From: a virus
Virus record (IMG/VR): IMGVR_UViG_3300045738_001212
Coordinates: 1-64,000 of that record
Reading direction: 5' to 3' (one strand)
Length of the DNA stretch: 64,000 nt
Shown: piece by piece, positions 51,740 to 59,485 of the stretch
How positions within the stretch are numbered: position 1 is the stretch's first letter
Layout of the letters: every line of letters begins with the position of its first letter
Notes under the pieces: model-generated
The model's input: the letters and a program-made list of their open reading frames with translations, nothing else
What the model was told of the DNA's origin: nothing
Database searches by the model: none
Made by a program: the position numbers and the translations under genes

Positions 51740-53923
51740 TTACTCATCGCACTCATCCAACTTTTTCATATAGTCGCAGAGCGCATTTAAAGCGTCTTTC
51801 CCTTTGTCTTGACGCGCATTGTAGCTGCTAGTGTCAACATGAATTACCAGAGGATAATCCTTTTCCACTTCGTCTGCAAGCTTTTTTAAGGACGTATCCT
51901 GCTTGCCCTTTGCTTTAGGAATTTCAAATCCCCAATCTCTAGCGTTCATTCTGATCTGCTCCACCTTTGTACGAATCTCTTGAGATTCGCCGTACTGTCG
52001 CTGAACAGAAACGTAAGGATGCTCACTTCCGAGAAGTTTTTCAGCCAAATCTAACTCTTCAATTCTGTGATTCCATTCGTGGAGGAACCAGTCTCTTTTC
52101 CCTTCGCTAGATTGGGATGAAATACGATCCAGTTCGGAAAGATTTTCTTCTTCGACAACCTCCGAAAGGTTATCAGCTACCCACTCATGCAACTCCACCC
52201 AATTAGGATTGTCCTTGAGCTTCTTGGATTCTGCTTTTGTGAAACCGTGCAAGGTGTCGGGCATTTCGATTTTATGCTCTTTCAAATACTTTTCGACTCT
52301 CTCGTAAGGCTCGTCAAATTTAACAGGCTCGTCGTAGGGGTAGTCCTGTTCTGGACGCTGAACCTTGTAGCGGTTAATCACCACGTACACGCCTTCATCC
52401 TCATCCACGTCAACCTCTGCCGCCACCCAACGATCACGCCACTTGCCCCATCTGTATCCAGATTTATCCCAAGTGAATGTCTTGTGAGTAGTCCGACCAT
52501 ACGATACTCCGTTGCCAACCCTCTTCGGAGGTTTCGGTAAACCGTCCAAAGAAATCGTTTCCACGTCGAAACCCATCTCTTTGCAAATTTGCTTTTCGGT
52601 TTTGGGTTTGTCGCCGCCGTTAGTCACGCTGAGTACCTTGTCAAAAGTGACGAGGTAAACTTTACGCCCCTCTTCCTCCTGTTGCAGGGTAACGATCTTA
52701 CCCAACGCAAGACGGAAATGTCCAACGTCATTCTTTACCACTACAACTTTGTCGCGGCATTCTATATTGGTTGTCTCCCTAAAGCGTAAATTACCAGCGC
52801 GAGTTTTCTTTAGACAACGAATGTTTACGTTGTTGTACTTGTAGAAGTTGTACTTACCATCATCAATCTTCTTACCGTTGAACGTGATGTTCTCCCGCGC
52901 CCAAGTTGACAACTCGTAGAGACTGCTACCATAGTCGCAAATCTCACCGAGCAAACTCTTGGCGTCAAACATGGTGTTGCAACCGTTGAATTTTTTCTCG
53001 ACTTCATCCTTCAACTCCTTGCTCACTTTTTTGATTTTAGTGATGAGAGCTTTCTTGGTGATGTCGGTAAGTTCAAGAGCTTCACGACTTGCCGTGATGT
53101 TCAACTCACCAATTTCAAACTCTAGAATAAGATGATCGTTTACGATTGACCTTGCTGGATCATCCCTGTCCAAATCCAAGTCATAAGCATCCCACTCGTA
53201 AGGAATCCCGCCCATGACCGCAACAGGATTGTTACCGCTCTCTTTAAGATACTTCCAATCGCTACCCTCAAACAGCGTCTCAACCTTAAGCCCATCAAGT
53301 TCGTGGTCTTCAAGACCATGAATAACTGGCTTCACCTTGAAATGTTTGAACAGGTTAATCGACTTACTGATAAACTTATCTATGTCTGCCTCTCTGACGG
53401 GAATGATAATCTCCAAACCGTCCTTCTCATCAGTTGGGCTTGCGACGAGCTTGGCAATCTGTCCGATTTTGGTTTCATCAATATAAGCGGTGTAACTATG
53501 CCTCTCACCGTCAATGTAAGAATTGATTACAAAACTGTCACCGTAAGCAAATCCTGACTTGGAACCGAGTCCGAGCATACCAATCTGTGCATTGGAATTG
53601 CGCTTCGTTGACTCCCCATACATCGCGTAAACTTCCGCAATCTCTTCCTCGTTAAGTGCGGGGCCAAAATCACGGACAATAAAAGACGGATCAAAAACGC
53701 TAGGCATGGTGACTTCAATCGGTAAGTCTTCTTTCCCTACTTCCCTGTTAGCGTCGATGGCGTTCGCCGTGTACTCTCTAACTACTGCTAAGATTTTGTC
53801 AGAGTAAAGTTGGTTGCGGAGAACATTTAGAATGTGAGCGAGTCCAGTTTGTTTGATTCCAAAGGAGACGGCCTTGGTTATGCCTTGGCTCTGGATTTCG
53901 ATGGGGTCTTCAAGAATTTTCAT
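51740..53923 (-). CDS. rIIA: rIIA-like GHKL ATPase
   Basis: 727 residues. The N-terminal third is a GHKL ATPase: VREYTANAIDANREVG (N box), IVRDFGPALNEEE (G1), LGLGSKSGFAYGDSFVIN (G2), as in T4 rIIA and other viral GHKL proteins. A helical and charged C-terminal half follows. rIIA/rIIB act together in lysis timing and exclusion in T4. Leadered mRNA of about 40 bases, with its own promoter and terminator. Confidence 0.85.
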   Translation of the reverse strand: MKILEDPIEIQSQGITKAVSFGIKQTGLAHILNVLRNQLYSDKILAVVREYTANAIDANREVGKEDLPIEVTMPSVFDPSFIVRDFGPALNEEEIAEVYAMYGESTKRNSNAQIGMLGLGSKSGFAYGDSFVINSYIDGERHSYTAYIDETKIGQIAKLVASPTDEKDGLEIIIPVREADIDKFISKSINLFKHFKVKPVIHGLEDHELDGLKVETLFEGSDWKYLKESGNNPVAVMGGIPYEWDAYDLDLDRDDPARSIVNDHLILEFEIGELNITASREALELTDITKKALITKIKKVSKELKDEVEKKFNGCNTMFDAKSLLGEICDYGSSLYELSTWARENITFNGKKIDDGKYNFYKYNNVNIRCLKKTRAGNLRFRETTNIECRDKVVVVKNDVGHFRLALGKIVTLQQEEEGRKVYLVTFDKVLSVTNGGDKPKTEKQICKEMGFDVETISLDGLPKPPKRVGNGVSYGRTTHKTFTWDKSGYRWGKWRDRWVAAEVDVDEDEGVYVVINRYKVQRPEQDYPYDEPVKFDEPYERVEKYLKEHKIEMPDTLHGFTKAESKKLKDNPNWVELHEWVADNLSEVVEEENLSELDRISSQSSEGKRDWFLHEWNHRIEELDLAEKLLGSEHPYVSVQRQYGESQEIRTKVEQIRMNARDWGFEIPKAKGKQDTSLKKLADEVEKDYPLVIHVDTSSYNARQDKGKDALNALCDYMKKLDECDE

Positions 53924-53970
53924 AGGTTTCAGTTTCTTTTGTTGGTAGGTTAATCTCTAATGCTATTAAG

Positions 53971-53999
53971 AGTATACTCTCGTTCTCTTTTCGAGTCAA
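53971..53999 (-). promoter_or_regulatory. promoter of rIIA
   Basis: TTGACT, 17 bases, TATACT; start codon 47 bases downstream. Confidence 0.65.
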
Positions 54000-54037
54000 G
54001 AGTTTTTTTTCATTTTAAAGTTTTTATGAGTGTTCAT

Positions 54038-54046
54038 AAGTGTAAT
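54038..54046 (+). promoter_or_regulatory. AAGTGTAAT leaderless element
   Basis: CATAAGTGTAAT-TCTTTGT-ATG 54054: TGTAAT ends 7 bases before the start codon, so the transcript should begin at the ATG. No TTGACA-like -35. Confidence 0.5.
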
Positions 54047-54053
54047 TCTTTGT

Positions 54054-54383
54054 ATGCACACCATTGAAGACCTTCATTTGCTACTGCAAAGCCTACGAGA
54101 GGAAGCGATGGAGAACGGGTTTGAGTTGAATGTAGAACATACAGCAGACGATAATCTATTCGTGATTGCTAACCTTAAAACCGAAAAGGTTGCTTGCCTT
54201 GCCCTCACTGAAATTAGTGGTACGGATGTAATAGTATCTTATATGATTTCCCTGCGTAAATGGAAATGGTATGATGATGAAGGCTTTAGTAGGGAACAAG
54301 TAGTCGATAAAAGGGACATCAGAGAAGACATCTTTAATTTCATCCCCGCTGATAAAATTATAAAACACCTAAAAGAAAAATGA
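54054..54383 (+). CDS. hypothetical protein, 109 aa
   Basis: The start is ATG 54054 (MHTIEDLHLLLQSLREEA) because the upstream frame runs through the promoter element. Alpha/beta; ends at the ATG of the methyltransferase (ATGA). Function unknown. Confidence 0.55.
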   Translation: MHTIEDLHLLLQSLREEAMENGFELNVEHTADDNLFVIANLKTEKVACLALTEISGTDVIVSYMISLRKWKWYDDEGFSREQVVDKRDIREDIFNFIPADKIIKHLKEK

Positions 54384-54889
54384 TCGAGGCGAAAAATATC
54401 AAAACCAGAACCAACCTAGCTCAATTTGTAGGGAAAATAGGTGCTGAACTGGGAGTCCAAACAGGCAACTTTTCCCGACACCTCATTCGACACTCAAGCT
54501 GCGATAAGTTTTACTCGATAGATAAATGGAGCGGAGACAGAGGTCATGACGGAACAGAGTACGCAGCGACAGTAAGTAACCTCAAAAAGTTCGGAGGGAG
54601 AAGCAAAATTATAAGATCATCTTTTTCTGACGCTCTCCCCATGTTTAAAAACGAATACTTCGATTTTGTCTACATAGATGGATATGCTCACACAGGGCAA
54701 GAGGGAGGAGAAACAATAAACTCATGGTGGAGGAAGGTGAAGTCAGGAGGTTGCTTCGCGGGGCATGACTACCACCCTCAATTTCCATTAACCTGCAAGC
54801 ACGTTGATGAATTTGTAAAAAATCATTCTCTTGAACTTCACCTTACTAAAGAAAAATACTATCCTTCTTGGTTCGTCTTCAAGCCCTGA
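54380..54889 (+). CDS. class I SAM methyltransferase (Methyltransf_24-like)
   Basis: 169 residues. AELGVQTGNFSRHLI (motif I), KFYSIDKWSG, FDFVYIDGYAHTGQEGG and SGGCFAGHDY form the class I fold typical of the Methyltransf_24 group. Substrate unknown; sugar or small-molecule methylation is plausible next to the glycan genes. Confidence 0.75.
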   Translation: MIEAKNIKTRTNLAQFVGKIGAELGVQTGNFSRHLIRHSSCDKFYSIDKWSGDRGHDGTEYAATVSNLKKFGGRSKIIRSSFSDALPMFKNEYFDFVYIDGYAHTGQEGGETINSWWRKVKSGGCFAGHDYHPQFPLTCKHVDEFVKNHSLELHLTKEKYYPSWFVFKP

Positions 54890-54948
54890 GCCAAATTTTT
54901 TAAAATTTTTATAAGACTGAAAAGGCTAAAGAAGCTAAAGTCTAAGAC

Positions 54949-55203
54949 TTATTCATTGATGCCGCCGCGCACCCACCCGTAATTAAAGTTCGCGTGTACG
55001 CTATATTTATTTGGCGATTTTGAAATTTGCGTGGACTTTTCGAGTTCGCTCTCGCGTGATATACGTTTATTTGGCGATTTTGAAATTTGCGTGGACTTTT
55101 CGAGTTCACTCTCGCGTGATATACGTTTATTTGGCGATTTTGAAATTTGCGTAGACTTCTTACGTATACGTTTATTTGGATTTTTTATTATTTGCGGGGT
55201 CAT
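54949..55203 (-). CDS. protein built on a 20-residue tandem repeat
   Basis: 84 residues. Two and a half copies of KSTQISKSPNKRISRESELE come from a 60-bp DNA repeat at about 55014-55160 (copies differ by one base). Coupled by ATGA to the upstream gene. Very basic and probably disordered; could bind nucleic acid. Confidence 0.55.
   Translation of the reverse strand: MTPQIIKNPNKRIRKKSTQISKSPNKRISRESELEKSTQISKSPNKRISRESELEKSTQISKSPNKYSVHANFNYGWVRGGINE
55014..55160. repeat. 60-bp tandem repeat, about 2.5 copies
   Basis: TTTGGCGATTTTGAAATTTG...TCTCGCGTGATATACG repeats with a period of exactly 60 bases and one substitution, keeping the reading frame of the 84-residue gene. A third, shortened copy ends in TTATTTGG. 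Confidence 0.9.
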
Positions 55204-55571
55204 TTATAGACCTTCTTTGTCCTCTTGGGCATGGGAACACCGTTCTTGGTCTTCTCCTTTTTGCTCCATTTTATTTTCTTGTAATTTGCACTAAACTTTG
55301 CGCCGACACTTCTCGGCCAATCACCTTTCCCTGCGTCTCTGTATTGTCCTCTTCTCACTCTTTGAACTTCCTTATAATCGTAACCACACGCTGGCCCTTC
55401 GAGTTCGTAATGATTTTTTACGTAATGTCCACCGGAGGTTACGTCTTCGCACATTCTTGAGGTCTTCACGACCCCTTTGCCTTTGGTTTTATCTATCGTC
55501 TTCTTTTCCTGCAAGACCTTGTACTTGCCCTCTAGAAGCTTAGTCTTATTTTTTTTCCTTTTTCTTGCCAT
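55200..55571 (-). CDS. hypothetical basic protein, 123 aa
   Basis: MARKRKKNKTKLLEGKYKVLQEKKTIDKTKG...; Lys/Arg/Gly-rich with two Cys. First of a pair with the repeat protein. Function unknown. Confidence 0.5.
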   Translation of the reverse strand: MARKRKKNKTKLLEGKYKVLQEKKTIDKTKGKGVVKTSRMCEDVTSGGHYVKNHYELEGPACGYDYKEVQRVRRGQYRDAGKGDWPRSVGAKFSANYKKIKWSKKEKTKNGVPMPKRTKKVYK

Positions 55572-55587
55572 GCTTATTATAAATAAA

Positions 55588-55920
55588 TCACAGGAAAAAT
55601 TCCAGAATTTGATCGTCTTTTACTTTAAAGCTAAAAAATTTGATTATCTCTGATGTTGAGGGCACTGATCCGTCTTGAATTTCCCCTACAGCCATCATTT
55701 CCCCATATTTTGCCTCAAACTCTGTTTCTCCTTTGCTTATGTACAGGGTACATTTTTCATATATTATTAATAATATGTGGTTTTTGGAGTGGCATTCCCA
55801 TCTAGCTTTCCCCTCGGGAGAGAAAGAGCCCGTTATACACTCAATCTTCCGGTTACCGTATTCCCAAAGGTCTATCTTGGGAACTGTACGTTGAAGACTA
55901 ATTGCTTCACTAAGGTCCAT
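55588..55920 (-). CDS. hypothetical protein, 110 aa
   Basis: MDLSEAISLQRTVPKIDLWEYGNRKIECITGSFSPEGKARW...; beta-rich. Overlaps the upstream gene by 11 bases. Confidence 0.5.
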   Translation of the reverse strand: MDLSEAISLQRTVPKIDLWEYGNRKIECITGSFSPEGKARWECHSKNHILLIIYEKCTLYISKGETEFEAKYGEMMAVGEIQDGSVPSTSEIIKFFSFKVKDDQILEFFL

Positions 55921-56110
55921 CTTTCTCTTGGTATTTTTCCGCCCAAAGAAACAGCTTATAGCCAGCTAGGGTGGCTTCTTTATTGTCTGGCGAATCAACA
56001 TGTTGCAGAAACAGCAAAATGTTATCCGACAACTCCCTTTCGTCCATTTGGGCTACGACCTGTTTGACCCAGAGTTTTTCGTGAGGTTCCACCACATCTA
56101 ATCTTTCCAA
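55910..56110 (-). CDS. hypothetical protein, 66 aa
   Basis: MERLDVVEPHEKLWVKQVVAQMDERELSDNILLFLQHVDSPDNKEATLAGYKLF...; helical. Starts 13 bases inside the end of the upstream gene. Confidence 0.5.
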   Translation of the reverse strand: MERLDVVEPHEKLWVKQVVAQMDERELSDNILLFLQHVDSPDNKEATLAGYKLFLWAEKYQEKDGP

Positions 56111-56295
56111 AAATAACTTGAGCCGAGTATAAGCTCAAACTCTTCAATAAGCGTGTCCTCTTCCATGTTTTTATATCCGTCACTTCCCGCATATAGAAGC
56201 TCACACAACTGTGCGCCAGCTAAATTTTCAGCCCAATGCTCCGCTAACGCAGTACGCATCTGTTCTATTTGGTCACTCGCGTAGGCGGTTTTCAT
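56098..56295 (-). CDS. hypothetical protein, 65 aa
   Basis: MKTAYASDQIEQMRTALAEHWAENLAGAQLCELLYAGSDGYKNMEEDTLIEEFELILG: the pattern (helix, W, LxELLYxG, GYxNMEDxxLIEEFE) resembles the 64-residue gene at 35997 (QVLWEGCVGMDNIDDHEIIEHYEEI). Likely paralogues. Confidence 0.55.
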   Translation of the reverse strand: MKTAYASDQIEQMRTALAEHWAENLAGAQLCELLYAGSDGYKNMEEDTLIEEFELILGSSYFWKD

Positions 56296-56297
56296 GC

Positions 56298-56639
56298 TTA
56301 GTAAGCTCTCGCGATGTCTAGCCTTGCCGCTTCATCTTGAGCGTGTTTCATGGTTGCCCACACGTCATGATAGGCGACCAACCTGCTCGTGTCCTTAACT
56401 GAATTTTTATAATTGCTATAGTTTAATTCAGACTCAAGATATTTTTGGAGCCGCACGGCTACCACTTCTTTTGGAAGATATGTTCGATACTTGTAATCAG
56501 TACCCGCGTCCACCTCTATGTCCGCATCGGGAAAATGGGCTTCTATATCGCCTTTATATCGCCCACGGACAAGAAACTCACTCTTTTCGTGAAAATTCTC
56601 CACTACGCTAAGAAAACCCTTGTTTGTGTATAACCACAT
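56298..56639 (-). CDS. hypothetical protein, 113 aa
   Basis: The start is ATG 56639 (MWLYTNKGFLSVVENF) behind AAAGGGTAACAAC; longer frames read through the upstream gene. Alpha/beta, soluble. The MWLY start and Shine-Dalgarno resemble those of the 68-residue gene at 45685. Confidence 0.55.
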   Translation of the reverse strand: MWLYTNKGFLSVVENFHEKSEFLVRGRYKGDIEAHFPDADIEVDAGTDYKYRTYLPKEVVAVRLQKYLESELNYSNYKNSVKDTSRLVAYHDVWATMKHAQDEAARLDIARAY

Positions 56640-56643
56640 GTTG

Positions 56644-56880
56644 TTACCCTTTCTTTTTTTTTGGTTTAGTTGGTTTAGTTGGTTTAGTTGATTCACCGAG
56701 AATCTTTTTTTCTTCTCGACGTTGTTTGTCTTGCTTGGTCTTTTTATTTGGCCAAAAGTTCTTTGCTCCGTGAGCTTTGCATAGGTCATCCCACCAATCT
56801 TTATCCGATTTCACTTCTGGATTATCTATGGCTACGGGTGTTCTATGTACGATTTTTCCTGTGCTGTGTGTAGAATTCAT
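56644..56880 (-). CDS. basic protein with Thr-Lys-Pro repeat tail, 78 aa
   Basis: MNSTHSTGKIVHRTPVAIDNPEVKSDKDWWDDLCKAHGAKNFWPNKKTK...; ends STKPTKPTKPKKKKG, from a 9-bp DNA repeat. The lysine-rich tail suggests disorder or nucleic-acid contact. Confidence 0.5.
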   Translation of the reverse strand: MNSTHSTGKIVHRTPVAIDNPEVKSDKDWWDDLCKAHGAKNFWPNKKTKQDKQRREEKKILGESTKPTKPTKPKKKKG

Positions 56881-56895
56881 AACTTTACTAAAAAA

Positions 56896-56924
56896 AGTTT
56901 AACATACTCCTGCTTTAAGGTCAA
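56896..56924 (-). promoter_or_regulatory. promoter of the 56880 unit
   Basis: TTGACC, 17 bases, TAAACT; start codon 16 bases downstream (leader about 8 bases). Confidence 0.55.
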
Positions 56925-56987
56925 GAAGAAAAGCCTTTATTTTTTAAAAAAAATTAAAAAAAACTCAATTAGGATTTTCCCCTTTAT

Positions 56988-56996
56988 AAGTGTAAT
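56988..56996 (+). promoter_or_regulatory. AAGTGTAAT leaderless element before the lysis-type cluster
   Basis: TATAAGTGTAAT-TACTAAC-GTG 57004, the same spacing as at 54054. Divergent from the 56880 gene. Confidence 0.5.
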
Positions 56997-57003
56997 TACT
57001 AAC

Positions 57004-57438
57004 GTGCCTATCGAACTAATAACAATGATCGGCGGCGGCGTTACGGGCTTCATCTTTCGCTATATGGCTGAAAGGGCAAAGGAAAGATCAAGGCTCTGGG
57101 AAATGGCTCTCGGCAATAAGGAAGCTGAAGATACTAGCGCAGACAAAGCCGCCAAGAGAGTACCCGTAGACGTTGGGAAATGGGTCAGAAGACTGATCGT
57201 TGTTTGTGTTTTATTTGGCGTGATACTCGCTCCGTTTATTCTAACCCTCTTAGGATACTCTACAATCGTAGAAATAGAAGAGACTGACCCTACTTGGTTT
57301 TTTGGGCTGTTCGGTGGTGGAACTGAAATCTCGTTCATCGAGCTTCCCGCCTATTTAATGGTGAATGAAGTAAGACAAACGCTAACCGCAATCATAGGTT
57401 TCTATTTTGGAAACGCAACAGCAGCATGTAAAACATAA
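57004..57438 (+). CDS. membrane protein, candidate holin, 144 aa
   Basis: GTG start at 57004. An N-terminal Gly-rich hydrophobic stretch (MIGGGVTGFIFRYMAE), a charged loop, a long TM segment (RLIVVCVLFGVILAPFILTLLGY) and a C-terminal hydrophobic tail (LTAIIGFYFGNATAA) fit a three-segment holin-like topology. First gene of a cluster with further TM peptides and a spanin-like lipoprotein. Lysis function is inferred. Confidence 0.6.
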   Translation: MPIELITMIGGGVTGFIFRYMAERAKERSRLWEMALGNKEAEDTSADKAAKRVPVDVGKWVRRLIVVCVLFGVILAPFILTLLGYSTIVEIEETDPTWFFGLFGGGTEISFIELPAYLMVNEVRQTLTAIIGFYFGNATAACKT

Positions 57439-57584
57439 TGGCAGTAAGAAAAAAAGCGTTCACATACGAACATAAAAAAGTTAAGAAGAAAACTCGTCAA
57501 GGCTGTGGCCAATACAGCAAGGGTATGAAAAAATACAGAGGCCAAGGTGGGCCACGTAAAAGATGTAAACTACAAAAGAAATGA
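57438..57584 (+). CDS. small basic protein, 48 aa
   Basis: Starts right at the holin candidate's stop (TAATG). MAVRKKAFTYEHKKVKKKTRQGCGQYSKGMKKYRGQG...KRCKLQKK: highly basic with two Cys; likely nucleic-acid binding or structural. Its stop overlaps the next ATG. Confidence 0.6.
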   Translation: MAVRKKAFTYEHKKVKKKTRQGCGQYSKGMKKYRGQGGPRKRCKLQKK

Positions 57585-57667
57585 GCTCGTGGTACTTAAC
57601 GTTATTGTGGCTGCCGTTTTTTTGCTTAATGCTTTGGCTATTGCACATAACTAAAAAGAAAAAGTGA
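57581..57667 (+). CDS. TM micropeptide, 28 aa
   Basis: ATGA overlap with the 48-residue gene. MSSWYLTLLWLPFFCLMLWLL..., then TKKKK: one hydrophobic helix with a basic tail, ideal for an inner-membrane peptide. Confidence 0.6.
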   Translation: MSSWYLTLLWLPFFCLMLWLLHITKKKK

Positions 57668-57750
57668 AAGACTCTTACCCCAGATTAATTCCCATGTGGG
57701 CTTTGCCCATACCTATACTGATAGCCCTTTGGGCGTCTACATGTCAGTAA
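57664..57750 (+). CDS. TM micropeptide, 28 aa
   Basis: GTG start overlapping the previous TGA. KDSYPRLIPMWALPIPILIALWASTCQ: a Pro-rich hydrophobic helix ending in Cys. Second small membrane peptide of the cluster. Confidence 0.5.
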   Translation: MKDSYPRLIPMWALPIPILIALWASTCQ

Positions 57751-57763
57751 CCAAGGATAAAAA

Positions 57764-58540
57764 ATGAAATTTAAACAGAAATCTAAATGCTCTAGCAACA
57801 AGGTTAATAAAACCCTACTTCTTCAACTCTTTGTTGTTATTGGCGTGGGTATGCTCATTACCTGCGCTTCTGGATGTAAAACAGGAGGGAAACGGTTGAA
57901 CCCAAATTCTGCCGGAACGATTATTCGGACAAGTGATCCTCGCTCCAACTTTCAACCTCTACCACCAATACCCATTACTCCGCCAAAATCAACACCAGCA
58001 ACGACAAGTGACGCCGTAAGGTCTAGACCCGTCTTACCAGAGCCCAAGTCTGCCGAAGCTAATCCCGTCGTAATTACCCCAGAACCAGCGGGAGAAACAG
58101 AACCATTTACGCCAACGATTAGCACTCCACCAGTAAAACTTCCGCCAGTAAAACTTCCGCCAGTAAAACTTCCGCCAGTAAAACTTCCGCCAATAAAAGC
58201 AGAAGTTAAGTTGCCCGCAAAGCTAATCAAAGGCGACAGTGGGAGCGTTGTTATCACCGATGACGATGGAGCAGCGGGTAAAGACCCACAAATCGCTGGC
58301 TCACATGAGGCTGCTCCAGTAAAAGAATCAACGAATAACTGGCTAGGATTATTTAGTTTTTATATAATTTGCCTTCTTGGCTTAATCATTCTCTGGGTTG
58401 TGTATGACATCATTAAGGATGCCATCCAAATGAAAAAACAAGGCTCCCCAATCAATGACCACCTAGAGAATCTAAAAAAGCCAGCTAAAGGCACAAGAAA
58501 AAGTAGAAAAAAAGCAATCACAAGGAAAAATAAAAAATGA
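57764..58540 (+). CDS. candidate unimolecular spanin (lipoprotein plus C-terminal TM)
   Basis: 258 residues. Signal peptide and lipobox LITCASGC (Cys about 38) for outer-membrane attachment; a Pro-rich periplasmic stretch with five LPPVK-type copies from a 15-bp DNA repeat (about 58130-58195). A TM helix (LGLFSFYIICLLGLIILWVVY) near residues 190-210 and a basic cytoplasmic tail follow. Lipobox at one end and TM at the other is the architecture of u-spanins, which link and fuse the two membranes at lysis. Function inferred from topology and from neighbours. Confidence 0.65.
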   Translation: MKFKQKSKCSSNKVNKTLLLQLFVVIGVGMLITCASGCKTGGKRLNPNSAGTIIRTSDPRSNFQPLPPIPITPPKSTPATTSDAVRSRPVLPEPKSAEANPVVITPEPAGETEPFTPTISTPPVKLPPVKLPPVKLPPVKLPPIKAEVKLPAKLIKGDSGSVVITDDDGAAGKDPQIAGSHEAAPVKESTNNWLGLFSFYIICLLGLIILWVVYDIIKDAIQMKKQGSPINDHLENLKKPAKGTRKSRKKAITRKNKK

Positions 58541-58803
58541 AAAAAAGACTCAAGAAAATCTGGAACAAATTCGTACACTGGTGTTGTAAAGTGGGTCTAT
58601 GTAACTTAGACAAGTGCGCTTGCGACTGTCACGGACACCCCAAGGGGCGTAGCAAGGCTTTCTATCCCACCACTCTAAAAGAAGCGAAAGTCACAGTGAA
58701 AGCTGATACGACTGAACTCAAAAAGGTAGTCGAAAAACATAACGCACCCAGCATTGAAAAAGAAAAAACAACATCAAGAGGCAACATGTCCTTTGGCGAT
58801 TAA
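58537..58803 (+). CDS. Cys-rich small protein, 88 aa
   Basis: MKKRLKKIWNKFVHWCCKVGLCNLDKCACDCHGHPKG: a basic amphipathic start and a cluster of six Cys plus His that could bind metal. Overlaps the spanin candidate's stop (ATGA). Last gene of the cluster; convergent with the sulfotransferase gene. Confidence 0.55.
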   Translation: MKKRLKKIWNKFVHWCCKVGLCNLDKCACDCHGHPKGRSKAFYPTTLKEAKVTVKADTTELKKVVEKHNAPSIEKEKTTSRGNMSFGD

Positions 58804-58810
58804 GCCCCAG

Positions 58811-59485
58811 TCACGGGCGATAACTGTTTTTATTACAGTGAGGAAACTTTGACGAAGGGGAAGGTACATTTAAGAACGGGCATAGCTTTTCGTATCCATC
58901 ACCCTTGGTGATGTCCATTTCAAGAATATTTTCAAGTGGATTATCAAACTTATAGTTTTCGACTCTCTCGTAAAAATTTAAATAAATTTTTATAAAAGCC
59001 TCTCTCTCAAAAAAAAGTCGCCCGAATCTATATTTTCTATTCACAACCATTCGGTCCGATAAATTTCTTCTTCCACCTTTCGGGCCAAACTCTCCGAACT
59101 GTCTCGCGCATGACATTAGCCACGGCTCTAAGTCTCTTTTAGTCCAGACCAGCCTAGCGTTAGGATACTGTTCTTTTATTTTTTCAAAATCAATCAACCC
59201 ATAAATCTCGGCAATGGAATCCTTTCTTTCCAGAACCTTGTACCAATAGTCTTCATCAAACCAGTCGCAAGGGAAGCTGAAAGTGGAGGCACCTTCTCGG
59301 CATTGCCGGACGAGCAGTTCCCGAAATAATTCGTCTTTCTTTCTAGAGCTTGCCAGTAGTCTCCGATGACGTTGCTCTTTGACCACTAAAGAGTGGCGAG
59401 CAGAGAAACCTAATTTTCTAAGAGCTTTGCAAAAGCTTACCGTACCAGTTTTTGGTAAACCTATGCATATGATCTTTTGTTTCAC
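58811..59485 (-). CDS. sulfotransferase-like protein
   Basis: 224 residues. KIICIGLPKTGTVSFCKALRKLGF is the 5'-PSB (PAPS-binding) loop of sulfotransferases, and RLVWTKRDLEPWLMSC supplies the 3'-phosphate-binding-type segment; ends LCPFLNVPSPSSKFPHCNK. Likely transfers sulfate from PAPS to a sugar or small molecule. Start overlaps the stop of the saccharopine-dehydrogenase-like gene. Confidence 0.75.
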   Translation of the reverse strand: MKQKIICIGLPKTGTVSFCKALRKLGFSARHSLVVKEQRHRRLLASSRKKDELFRELLVRQCREGASTFSFPCDWFDEDYWYKVLERKDSIAEIYGLIDFEKIKEQYPNARLVWTKRDLEPWLMSCARQFGEFGPKGGRRNLSDRMVVNRKYRFGRLFFEREAFIKIYLNFYERVENYKFDNPLENILEMDITKGDGYEKLCPFLNVPSPSSKFPHCNKNSYRP

